A stretch of 17,707 nt of DNA from an uncultured Actinomycetes bacterium. Its GTDB lineage: Bacteria > Actinomycetota > Actinomycetes > Nanopelagicales > Nanopelagicaceae. The DNA lies in assembly GCA_903907665.1 (NCBI GenBank), contig CAIVOW010000187.1:1-17707 (forward strand), given 5' to 3'. The notes below the pieces were generated by a model. That model had not been told where the DNA came from, made no database searches, and saw nothing but the letters and a program-made list of their open reading frames with translations. The position numbers and the translations under genes are program-made. Below are positions 7,978-14,581 of the stretch, piece by piece (within the stretch, counting starts at the first letter, position 1; every line of letters starts with the position of its first letter).

Positions 7978-8402
7978 CTAACACTTCGGTAGTACTTTAC
8001 GACAATTGATTTTGCAATAATGTCATGGACTGATCTTCCACCACTTCTAAATATTGCTGGAAGAACCAAGATAATCAGCAACGTTCGAATCAATATGCGT
8101 GGGATTGAAAGCGCGCCGCCACTGCTGTAATCGATTACTTTAATTTTTGCTGCGCGTTGCCCAAACGAAGCGCCCTGCAGGATGGTCAGTAATGCGATTT
8201 CGATAAAAAGTATCCCCATTTGTAGGAAGAGGCGCTTGCTCATGTCTTTGGGTTCGATTGCGGTAGCCATAACCCAGGAGCCGAAGCTATCCAGGAAGAG
8301 TGCCCAAAGTCGCCGGCCAAGGGACGCCTCTCTGAAGCTTTTAGGCTTCGCGGGTAAGTCGGGTAAGTCGGGTAAGTCGGGTAAGTCGGGCAAGTCAGGC
8401 AT
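7974..8402 (-). CDS. RDD-family membrane protein with N-terminal (DLP)5 repeat
   Basis: 142 residues if started at the ATG at 8402. After MP come five DLP repeats (residues 3-17). The RDD domain follows: GRRLWALFLD at 29-38 with the signature Arg and Asp, membrane segments at about 58-77 and 103-118, FGQRAAKIKVID between them, and GRSVHDIIAKSIVV with the last Asp at 127. RDD proteins are poorly characterised; some act in cation exchange. I chose 8402 because TACTCT (TANNNT) lies exactly 6 bases upstream, the geometry of four other starts here. The frame is open to a GTG at 8498 (174 residues), but that stretch contains a putative glnA control site and has no recognisable domain. An RDD gene at this place before glnA is conserved in the phylum. 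Confidence 0.78.
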   Translation of the reverse strand: MPDLPDLPDLPDLPDLPAKPKSFREASLGRRLWALFLDSFGSWVMATAIEPKDMSKRLFLQMGILFIEIALLTILQGASFGQRAAKIKVIDYSSGGALSIPRILIRTLLIILVLPAIFRSGGRSVHDIIAKSIVVKYYRSVS

Positions 8403-8405
8403 GTC
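8352..8405. repeat. 9-bp tandem repeat encoding DLP units
   Basis: Four perfect copies of GGGTAAGTC (8352-8387) are followed by one copy with a single change (GGGCAAGTC, 8388-8396) and one degenerate copy (AGGCATGTC, 8397-8405) that contains the RDD start codon. Read on the reverse strand each of the five units gives Asp-Leu-Pro. The period of 9 keeps the frame whatever the copy number. Confidence 0.95.
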
Positions 8406-8408
8406 TAA

Positions 8409-8414
8409 AGAGTA
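8409..8414 (-). promoter_or_regulatory. -10 element of the leaderless RDD gene
   Basis: Reverse-strand TACTCT fits TANNNT and stands exactly 6 bases before the ATG at 8402. No Shine-Dalgarno lies at the normal distance from that ATG. Confidence 0.5.
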
Positions 8415-8460
8415 TCCGAGAGGCGCTCTCCGGCCTTCCTCCAGCCTGCCTAAAGGGCAA

Positions 8461-8487
8461 GAAACATACTTGTAACATTCACGATAT
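8461..8487 (+). promoter_or_regulatory. Candidate GlnR operator upstream of glnA
   Basis: GAAAC (8461-8465), 6 bases, GTAAC (8472-8476), 6 bases, GATAT (8483-8487). The actinobacterial nitrogen regulator GlnR is known to bind alternating GTnAC and GAAAC half-sites 6 bases apart; two match fully and the third partly. If the TACTAT at 8509 is the glnA -10, this box lies at about -60 to -34, fitting an activator. The region 8403-8614 (212 bases) is the largest gap here and otherwise holds only the features listed. Confidence 0.5.
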
Positions 8488-8508
8488 GCCACTTTCACAG
8501 GGTGGCCG

Positions 8509-8514
8509 TACTAT
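8509..8514 (+). promoter_or_regulatory. Candidate -10 of glnA
   Basis: TACTAT fits TANNNT. Initiation near 8521 would leave a leader of about 94 bases carrying the Shine-Dalgarno and short repeats. No good -35 is seen, as expected for an activator-dependent promoter. Confidence 0.4.
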
Positions 8515-8605
8515 TTATCCAACAAGGACCCGCTGACGTGTCCGGAAATGTCCGACTAATTCCTGGATTGATTTCCACATCGGAAAGTAATTTCGGAAAA
8601 CTAAT

Positions 8606-8610
8606 AGGAG
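8606..8610 (+). promoter_or_regulatory. Shine-Dalgarno of glnA
   Basis: AGGAG ends 4 bases before the ATG at 8615. It is the best ribosome-binding site in the window and fixes the glnA start. Confidence 0.8.
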
Positions 8611-8614
8611 AACA

Positions 8615-10048
8615 ATGTTTAAAAATTCTACTGAAATCTTCGATTTCATAAAGAAAAACGATGTGAAGTTGATCGACGTCCGCTTCATCGATCTGCCAGG
8701 AATACAGCATCACTTCAACGTACCTGTTGAATCATTTGATGAAGCTGTATTTACCGAAGGTTTGATGTTCGATGGTTCATCTATCCGTGGTTTCCAATCA
8801 ATTCATGAGTCGGATATGAAATTACTTCCAATTCCTTCATCTGCTTACATCGATCCATACCGCACAGTGAAGACTCTTATTATTCTTTTCTCAGTTCATA
8901 ACCCAATCGATAACACTCCTTATTCACGTGACCCACGCGGTGTTGTGAAGAAAGCTGTTGATTATCTTCAGTCGACTGGCATTGCAGATACTGCATTTTT
9001 TGCTCCTGAAGCAGAGTTCTACGTATTTGATGCGATTCGTTTCAGCACTGGTATGAACGAGTCCTATCATCACATCGATTCATATGAGGGTTGGTGGAAT
9101 ACCGGAGTTGAGAAGGATCCAGACGGTACTCCAAACCGCGGATACCGTACTCGTATCAAAGGCGGATATTTCCCGGTTTCTCCTACAGATCAATTCGCGG
9201 ATCTTCGCGATGAAATGGTCATGAAACTCGGTGAAGTTGGACTCCTAGTTGAACGTTCACACCATGAAGTAGGAACAGCCGGGCAGATGGAAATTAACTA
9301 TCGCTTTGCTGACATTCAACAAGCAGGCGACGATGTAATGAAATTTAAATACGTTGTAAAAAATACTGCTTGGCAAAATGGTAAGACAGCTACATTTATG
9401 CCAAAGCCACTCTTCGGAGATAACGGTTCAGGTATGCACGTCCATCAGTCCCTGTGGAAAGATGGAAAGTCATTGATGTACCAGAAGGGCAACTACGGAG
9501 ACCTTTCTGATATTGCTCGTTGGTATATCGGTGGGCTGTTGAAGCATGCGCCATCTCTTCTCGCGTTCACTAACCCAACCGTTAATTCCTATCGTCGCTT
9601 GGTACCTGGATATGAAGCTCCGGTTAATTTGGCTTACTCAGCTCGTAACCGTTCTGCTTGTATTCGTATCCCAATCACTGGCGATAATCCGAAAGCTAAG
9701 CGCATTGAATTCCGATGCCCTGATCCTTCATCAAATCCATACCTAGCATTCGCTGCGATGTTGATGGCTGGCCTTGATGGAATTGAGAACAAAATTGAGC
9801 CACCTGCCCCAGTAGATAAAGATATCTACGAACTTTCAGGTGAAGAAGCTGCTGCAATTGCACAGGTTCCTGGTTCACTTGAGGCAGCTCTTGATAATCT
9901 TGAAAAAGATCATGCCTTCCTTACAAAGGGTGGAGTATTCACCGATGATCTCATCAGCACATGGATTACCTGGAAGCGTAAAGAGGAAGTTGATTATGTT
10001 CGCTTGCGTCCACATCCAGCAGAGTTCGAGCTTTACTACGATCTCTAA
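8615..10048 (+). CDS. glnA: Glutamine synthetase type I (GSI-beta)
   Basis: ATP-dependent ligation of ammonium to glutamate, in a cytoplasmic dodecamer. The 477 residues match GSI-beta. FDGSSIRGF places the Asp50/Ser53-type residues of the neighbouring-subunit active site at D53/S56. Other motifs are PEAEFYVFD (metal-binding glutamates), [23 protein letters not shown] (metal histidine), [17 protein letters not shown] and [29 protein letters not shown] contains the tyrosine (Y405) that is adenylylated by GlnE in this class, so post-translational control is likely retained. It has an AGGAG ribosome site, an upstream GlnR-like box and a following strong terminator, so it is a single-gene unit. 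This is the glnA1 position next to lipA seen across Actinomycetota. Confidence 0.98.
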   Translation: MFKNSTEIFDFIKKNDVKLIDVRFIDLPGIQHHFNVPVESFDEAVFTEGLMFDGSSIRGFQSIHESDMKLLPIPSSAYIDPYRTVKTLIILFSVHNPIDNTPYSRDPRGVVKKAVDYLQSTGIADTAFFAPEAEFYVFDAIRFSTGMNESYHHIDSYEGWWNTGVEKDPDGTPNRGYRTRIKGGYFPVSPTDQFADLRDEMVMKLGEVGLLVERSHHEVGTAGQMEINYRFADIQQAGDDVMKFKYVVKNTAWQNGKTATFMPKPLFGDNGSGMHVHQSLWKDGKSLMYQKGNYGDLSDIARWYIGGLLKHAPSLLAFTNPTVNSYRRLVPGYEAPVNLAYSARNRSACIRIPITGDNPKAKRIEFRCPDPSSNPYLAFAAMLMAGLDGIENKIEPPAPVDKDIYELSGEEAAAIAQVPGSLEAALDNLEKDHAFLTKGGVFTDDLISTWITWKRKEEVDYVRLRPHPAEFELYYDL

Positions 10049-10078
10049 GATCTAATGACCGACTAAATCCGTCTCAAC

Positions 10079-10110
10079 AAAAACCCCACCAGAGATGGTG
10101 GGGTTTTTTA
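10079..10110. terminator. Bidirectional rho-independent terminator, glnA/mmsA
   Basis: The stem AAAAACCCCACC pairs perfectly with GGTGGGGTTTTT around the loop AGAGAT. T-runs follow on the forward strand and, because the stem begins with A-residues, also on the reverse strand. It lies 30 bases after glnA and 19 bases beyond the mmsA stop, so it can end both convergent transcripts. Confidence 0.93.
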
Positions 10111-10128
10111 GTTAAGCGTTAGAGATTT

Positions 10129-11622
10129 CTAGTTATTAGTAGGAAAGCCTAAATTCACTCCGCCATGGCTAGGGTCTAACCAGCGGCTAGTAACAACTTT
10201 TCCACGAGTGAAGAAATGCACTCCCTCAGTTCCGTGCGCATGCGTGTCTCCGAAGAGAGACTTCTTCCAGCCTCCGAAGGAAAAATAAGCCATTGGAACT
10301 GGAATTGGGACGTTAATTCCGACCATTCCAACTTCAACTTCATTTTGGAATTTGCGTGCCGCTCCCCCGTCATTTGTAAAGATTGCTGTTCCATTTCCAT
10401 ACAAGTGGCTATTCACCAAATTGAGCGCTTCCTCATAACTCTTGGCACGAATAACTGATAACACTGGGCCAAAAATCTCTTCTTTATATACTTTCATTGC
10501 GGGAGTTACATGATCAATGAGGGTTGGTCCAAGGAAGAAGCCGTTGCCTTCAACCTTTAGTGTGCGACCATCCACAACAACTTTGCCACCTTCAGCTTCG
10601 CCAGCATCAATGTAGCTTGCAACTTTATCGCGATGCACCTTGGTAACAAGTGGTCCCATATCGCTGCCTTTGGCGCCATCGCCAACTTTGATTGAGGCCA
10701 TTCGTTGTGCAATCTTTTCTACCAACGCATCGCCAACAGGTTCTACGGCAACAAGCGCTGAAATCGCCATACAGCGTTCACCAGCTGAACCGAATCCTGC
10801 ATTTACTGCTGAGTCAGCCGCCAGGTCCAAATCTGCATCTGGTAGAACAATCATGTGGTTCTTTGCTCCGCCTAGGGCCTGAACTCGCTTACCGTGCTTA
10901 GTACCTGTCTCGTAGACATACTGCGCAATCGGAGTTGAACCGACAAATGATATTGATTTGATTCCTGGATGCGCCAAGAGTGCGTCGACGGCAACTTTAT
11001 CTCCGTGAAGCACATTAAATACTCCATCAGGTAAGCCTGCTTCACGCAATAGCTCTGCCATGAACATCGCAGCGCTTGGATCTTTTTCTGACGGTTTAAG
11101 AATCACCGAGTTACCAGTAGCAAGTGCAATTGGGAAGAACCACATTGGCACCATGGCTGGAAAATTAAATGGCGAAATGATTGCAACTGGCCCAAGTGCT
11201 TGGCGAATAGAGTAAACATCGACACCAGTTGAAACTTCTTCTGAGAATCCACCTTTTAGAAGATGAGGAATTCCGCAGGCGAACTCGACTACTTCTAGAC
11301 CCCGAACTACTTCTCCAAGAGCATCACTTAAAACTTTTCCATGCTCTGCTGTAATGAGTTCAGCAATCTTGCTCTTATTTACATTCATCAATTCTCGGAA
11401 CGCAAACATCACCTGAGTACGCTTTGTGAGAGAACTATGCCTCCACGTTGCAAATGCTTCAGTTGCAATCGCTACGGCGTGATCCACGGTGGCTTCTGAT
11501 GCAAAATTCACCTTAGCTGAAAGCTCTCCGGTAGCCGGGTTGTACACATCTCCCTGGCGCCCAGATTCGCCCGCGTAGAGCGAACCGTTAATCCAGTGCT
11601 TGATTTCTTTTATTTGGGTCAT
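10129..11622 (-). CDS. mmsA: Methylmalonate/malonate-semialdehyde dehydrogenase (CoA-acylating)
   Basis: Oxidises malonate or methylmalonate semialdehyde with NAD and CoA to acetyl- or propionyl-CoA plus CO2. The 497 residues fit MmsA/IolA. The oxyanion asparagine is in SPFNFP (N153), the catalytic cysteine is in GSAGERCM (C284), and the C-terminal FGGWKKSLFGD...HGTEGVHFFTRGK block is specific to this subfamily. The N-terminus MTQIKEIKHWING aligns with MAEIRKLKNYING of Bacillus IolA (from memory), supporting the ATG at 11622 over an in-frame GTG at 11652. TACCGT lies exactly 6 bases before that ATG, so the mRNA is probably leaderless. It is divergent from a class III aminotransferase, which suggests degradation of beta-alanine or beta-aminoisobutyrate. 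A role in inositol breakdown is less likely, since no other inositol pathway gene is adjacent. Confidence 0.93.
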   Translation of the reverse strand: MTQIKEIKHWINGSLYAGESGRQGDVYNPATGELSAKVNFASEATVDHAVAIATEAFATWRHSSLTKRTQVMFAFRELMNVNKSKIAELITAEHGKVLSDALGEVVRGLEVVEFACGIPHLLKGGFSEEVSTGVDVYSIRQALGPVAIISPFNFPAMVPMWFFPIALATGNSVILKPSEKDPSAAMFMAELLREAGLPDGVFNVLHGDKVAVDALLAHPGIKSISFVGSTPIAQYVYETGTKHGKRVQALGGAKNHMIVLPDADLDLAADSAVNAGFGSAGERCMAISALVAVEPVGDALVEKIAQRMASIKVGDGAKGSDMGPLVTKVHRDKVASYIDAGEAEGGKVVVDGRTLKVEGNGFFLGPTLIDHVTPAMKVYKEEIFGPVLSVIRAKSYEEALNLVNSHLYGNGTAIFTNDGGAARKFQNEVEVGMVGINVPIPVPMAYFSFGGWKKSLFGDTHAHGTEGVHFFTRGKVVTSRWLDPSHGGVNLGFPTNN

Positions 11623-11628
11623 AGAGGC

Positions 11629-11634
11629 ACGGTA
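11629..11634 (-). promoter_or_regulatory. -10 element of leaderless mmsA
   Basis: Reverse-strand TACCGT (TANNNT) is separated by 6 bases from the ATG at 11622. No Shine-Dalgarno is visible there. Confidence 0.55.
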
Positions 11635-11674
11635 CTTGATTTTAGCGCTCACTTCTATCCATATCCGCTGCGCC

Positions 11675-11680
11675 TATGTT
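11675..11680 (+). promoter_or_regulatory. Candidate -10 of the aminotransferase-marC unit
   Basis: TATGTT fits TANNNT and would give a leader of about 45 bases ending in the GGGGAT ribosome site. No -35 is clear. The 110-base divergent gap 11623-11732 contains the promoters of both genes. Confidence 0.3.
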
Positions 11681-11722
11681 AGATTCAAGGGGGAAAAGCA
11701 GGTAAATCAACGGGACTATAGC

Positions 11723-11728
11723 GGGGAT
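11723..11728 (+). promoter_or_regulatory. Shine-Dalgarno of the first aminotransferase
   Basis: GGGGAT lies 4 bases before the ATG at 11733. It supports this start and marks the gene as leadered, unlike its divergent partner mmsA. Confidence 0.5.
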
Positions 11729-11732
11729 AAAA

Positions 11733-13067
11733 ATGGCATCCGAAAAAAGCGCAAAAGTATTCGCAGACGACAGAAAATATGTCTTTCATTCCTGGTCTGC
11801 CCAAGCGCAAATTACTCCCATGACAATTGAAAGCGGGCAAGGTTCGTTTTTTTGGGATTTTGACGGCAAGAAATATTTGGACTTCTCGTGTCAACTGGTC
11901 TTTACGAATATTGGCCACCAGCATCCAAAGGTCATCCAGGCGATCAAGGACCAGGCTGATGTTCTGGCCACTATCGCTCCTCAGCACGCCAACGAAGCTC
12001 GAAACGGAGCAGCCCAGCGTATTGTGGAGCTAGCTGGCGGAGATTTCCAAAAAGTTTTCTTTACGAATGCTGGTGCGGATGGAATTGAAAATGCAGTCCG
12101 TATGGCTCGCTTGCACACCGGTAAGAATAAAATTTTCTCAACTTATCGTTCATATCACGGCAACACTGGTTCGGCCATTAATGCAACGGGAGACCCTCGA
12201 CGCTTTCCTAATGAGTTTGCGCTAGGCCATGTTCACTTCTGGGGTCCTTATCTCTACCGTTCAGCATTCTGGGCAACAAGTGAGGAAGAAGAATGCCAGC
12301 GCGCACTTGCGCACCTTGAGCAGACGATCATTTTTGAAGGTCCACACACTGTTGCGGCAATACTTATTGAGTCTGTTCCAGGTACAGCGGGAGTTCTCGT
12401 CCCACCTAAGGGCTATCTAGAGGGCATACGTGCACTCTGCGATAAATACGGAATCATGTGGATTGCTGATGAAGTAATGGCTGGATTTGGACGCACAGGT
12501 AAATGGTTTGCTTATCAACACACCAATGTTCAACCCGACTTAATTGTGTTTGCTAAAGGCGTCACATCTGGATACATCCCACTTGGTGGCGTTGTCATAA
12601 CGAGCAAGATTGCGCAGACATTTAATGATCGCGTCTTCCCTGGTGGCTTGACCTATTCCGGACATCCCATCGCATGTGCGACAGCAATTGCAACTATCGA
12701 TGCCATGAAAGAAGAGAAAATGGTAGAGAACGCTGCAATGATCGGTGAGAAGATAATTGGGCCAGCCCTGATTGAGTTAGCAAAGAAACACCTTATGATT
12801 GGTGATATTCGCGGTCAGGGAGTGTTCTGGAGTCTTGACCTTGTAGTGGATCGTAGTACTCGTGAACCGATGGCTCCATACGGAGCTTCGAGCCCGGCAA
12901 TGAATGAAATCGTGGCAGAGTGCAAAAAAAATGGCTTGATGCCATTTAATAATTTCAATCGTATTCACTTAAATCCACCATGCAATATCAGCGTTGAAGA
13001 TACGAAATTGGGTCTCGACATGTTGGACCGTGCTCTCACTGCGATGGCACATCATTACAAAGGCTAG
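11733..13067 (+). CDS. Class III omega-aminotransferase (beta-alanine/taurine type)
   Basis: 444-residue PLP enzyme of fold type I, class III. The cofactor contacts are visible: NAGADGIENAVRMAR (phosphate and ring region), YHGNTG, IADEVMAGFGRTG (D246 pairs with the pyridine nitrogen) and FAKGVTSGY with the Schiff-base lysine K275. The sequence is closest by eye to the taurine/beta-alanine:pyruvate or 2-oxoglutarate transaminases often labelled aspartate aminotransferase family protein. The divergent mmsA makes beta-alanine or beta-aminoisobutyrate the best candidate donor, giving malonate or methylmalonate semialdehyde. Taurine or GABA remain possible. The start has a GGGGAT ribosome site. 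MarC follows after 12 bases and is probably co-transcribed. Confidence 0.9.
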   Translation: MASEKSAKVFADDRKYVFHSWSAQAQITPMTIESGQGSFFWDFDGKKYLDFSCQLVFTNIGHQHPKVIQAIKDQADVLATIAPQHANEARNGAAQRIVELAGGDFQKVFFTNAGADGIENAVRMARLHTGKNKIFSTYRSYHGNTGSAINATGDPRRFPNEFALGHVHFWGPYLYRSAFWATSEEEECQRALAHLEQTIIFEGPHTVAAILIESVPGTAGVLVPPKGYLEGIRALCDKYGIMWIADEVMAGFGRTGKWFAYQHTNVQPDLIVFAKGVTSGYIPLGGVVITSKIAQTFNDRVFPGGLTYSGHPIACATAIATIDAMKEEKMVENAAMIGEKIIGPALIELAKKHLMIGDIRGQGVFWSLDLVVDRSTREPMAPYGASSPAMNEIVAECKKNGLMPFNNFNRIHLNPPCNISVEDTKLGLDMLDRALTAMAHHYKG

Positions 13068-13079
13068 TAAGCGGCAACT

Positions 13080-13703
13080 GTGAATAGTCTGACTTCGGTT
13101 TCGGCGATCACATTTGGTATTCAAGCTTTTGTGACGCTTTTTGTCATTCTTGATCCTCCTGGGGCGATTCCTATCTTCCTCACGCTTGTTTCAGAAAAAA
13201 AGCAGGCCGAGCGCGTTAAATTGGCCTGGCAAGGAGCAGCCTCTTCTCTCATCATTATTGTTGTCTTCGCTCTCTTTGGCCAAGTAATTCTTAATTATCT
13301 TCATATATCCCTTAATGCTCTTCAAGGAGCAGGTGGGCTTCTGCTATTTCTCATCTCGATGGAACTTCTGACAGGTAAGGGAAGCGAAGACTCCGCAACA
13401 AAGAATGTAAATGTTGCAATGGTGCCGCTAGGTACACCTATCTTGGCGGGACCAGGAGCCATTGTTACGACGATGCTCTACGTTCAATATGCGCATACCT
13501 CATCTGCAAAACTCTCACTTACGGCGGCAATCATCGCGGTCCATATTGTGATTGGCTTAACTTTGATGTTCTCAACCAAAATTTTAGGCATCATCAAAGA
13601 TTCCGGAGTTACTTTAGTAGCCCGAGTAGCCGGTCTTTTAGTGGCTGCTATTGCCGTGGAGATGATGGTCCAATCCATTAAAGGATTTTTTAACCTCGCA
13701 TAG
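13080..13703 (+). CDS. MarC-family integral membrane protein
   Basis: 207 residues, the normal MarC (UPF0056) length, with about six membrane segments. The family's two internal-repeat motifs are present: LDPPGAIPIF at 24-33 and MVPLGTPILAGPGAI at 114-128. MarC was once linked to multiple antibiotic resistance, but that link was later disproved; the transported substrate is unknown, with amino-acid transport proposed for archaeal relatives. The GTG start lies 12 bases after the aminotransferase stop and has no good Shine-Dalgarno, so expression probably depends on read-through from that gene. That proximity could hint at a link with amino-acid traffic, which is inference. The last 14 bases overlap the end of the convergent EamA gene. 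Confidence 0.92.
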   Translation: MNSLTSVSAITFGIQAFVTLFVILDPPGAIPIFLTLVSEKKQAERVKLAWQGAASSLIIIVVFALFGQVILNYLHISLNALQGAGGLLLFLISMELLTGKGSEDSATKNVNVAMVPLGTPILAGPGAIVTTMLYVQYAHTSSAKLSLTAAIIAVHIVIGLTLMFSTKILGIIKDSGVTLVARVAGLLVAAIAVEMMVQSIKGFFNLA

Positions 13704-14559
13704 CTAAATACACTAAACCAAGTATTACTACCAGAATCCCTAGCCAGCTCGTCATACTTAAGACATTTCCGAGCACAATAACTGCGAGCAAAGTTGCGGT
13801 TGCTGGCTCTGCTAAAACGAGAGTAGAGGCCGAACTAGAGTGCACGCGCTTTAAGCCATATGCATAAAGGGTATATCCCAACCCTGTAGTAAATATTCCA
13901 AGCCATAAAATTAATGAAATACCATTGATCGTAAAGATCCACCCGGTGCCTGCTGCAAAGCAAAACGGAAATACCAATATTGCGGCTAGTGAAAAAACTG
14001 ATGCTGCAAGTTGGCTTGGTGCAATCCCAGCGTTCAGTTGTCGGCGGCTGCTGACATTGAAGAATGCGAACCCTAAACCAGCTATTAGCGCCAGAATTAC
14101 TCCGAAGAGATTAAAAGCTCGGTCGCCATGGCTCACGTTCAGTAGCGCTATGCCGACCGTCGTTACGAGTGTTGCAATAAACCAGACACGTTTTGGCCTT
14201 TCTCCAACTAAAAAGTAGGCGACGATTCCTGTGAATATAGGTGCACTTCCCAAAGCGGTCAGTGTGGCAATCGGAACACCAGTCAGTCTTACAGATGCAA
14301 AGAATGAAAGCTGATAAATAGCGATACCTATTCCTGAGATCCAGATATCTTTACCACGAAATTTCAGTGGAGTTTTACGGTTTGAGACTTTTGAAATTAC
14401 CACAAGAGTGAGGGCGCCAATTAAGAGCCTAGTACTGGCAACTGCAAGAGGAGAGACTCCATTTGCGAGCAAAGTTTGTGATGTTCCAGTAGTGCCAAAG
14501 CAAATTCCTGCTGCCAATATAGCCAGAGAGCCTAATTTTTTATGGTTCAGCTCGGTCAC
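13690..14559 (-). CDS. EamA/DMT-family transporter
   Basis: 289 residues with two EamA halves and about ten membrane segments, typical of the drug/metabolite transporter superfamily. The first half begins GSLAILAAGICFGTTGTSQTL and ends near LNVSHGD; the second begins GVILALIAGLGFAFFNVSSR and ends EPATATLLAVIVLGN...WLGILVVILGLVYL. Members export amino acids, their analogues or other metabolites; the substrate cannot be told. I chose the GTG at 14559 because TACCTT lies exactly 6 bases upstream and the membrane protein begins naturally there. The open frame reaches an ATG at 14637, but that extra part would be antisense to the ABC-F coding region. The promoter is back-to-back with the abcF promoter. 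Confidence 0.86.
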   Translation of the reverse strand: MTELNHKKLGSLAILAAGICFGTTGTSQTLLANGVSPLAVASTRLLIGALTLVVISKVSNRKTPLKFRGKDIWISGIGIAIYQLSFFASVRLTGVPIATLTALGSAPIFTGIVAYFLVGERPKRVWFIATLVTTVGIALLNVSHGDRAFNLFGVILALIAGLGFAFFNVSSRRQLNAGIAPSQLAASVFSLAAILVFPFCFAAGTGWIFTINGISLILWLGIFTTGLGYTLYAYGLKRVHSSSASTLVLAEPATATLLAVIVLGNVLSMTSWLGILVVILGLVYLAMRG

Positions 14560-14565
14560 AATGCA

Positions 14566-14571
14566 AAGGTA
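14566..14571 (-). promoter_or_regulatory. -10 element of leaderless eamA
   Basis: Reverse-strand TACCTT (TANNNT) is followed by 6 bases and the GTG at 14559. Its TA dinucleotide occupies 14570-14571, the same base pairs as the TA of the forward abcF -10. Confidence 0.6.
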
Positions 14572-14575
14572 CCCT
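14570..14575 (+). promoter_or_regulatory. -10 element of leaderless abcF
   Basis: TACCCT (TANNNT) is followed by AGGGCA and the GTG at 14582. An in-frame ATG at 14561 lies upstream of this element and would be outside the transcript. Confidence 0.6.
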
Positions 14576-14581
14576 AGGGCA

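Noticed and set aside
8352..8405. Short tandem array as a CRISPR
   Set aside because: Units are 9 bases with no spacers, and they encode an in-frame DLP repeat.
8403..8498. N-terminal extension of the RDD protein from a GTG at 8498
   Set aside because: The stretch has a cysteine-bearing, domain-free translation, carries the GlnR-like box, and a TANNNT hexamer sits 6 bases before the inner ATG at 8402. The longer form is not excluded.
11623..11652. Ten-residue extension of MmsA from a GTG at 11652
   Set aside because: Recalled IolA N-termini start at the inner methionine, and TACCGT spacing supports the ATG at 11622.
14408..14581. N-terminal extension of the ABC-F protein
   Set aside because: It is antisense to eamA, has no family similarity, and the family N-terminus begins at the GTG at 14582.
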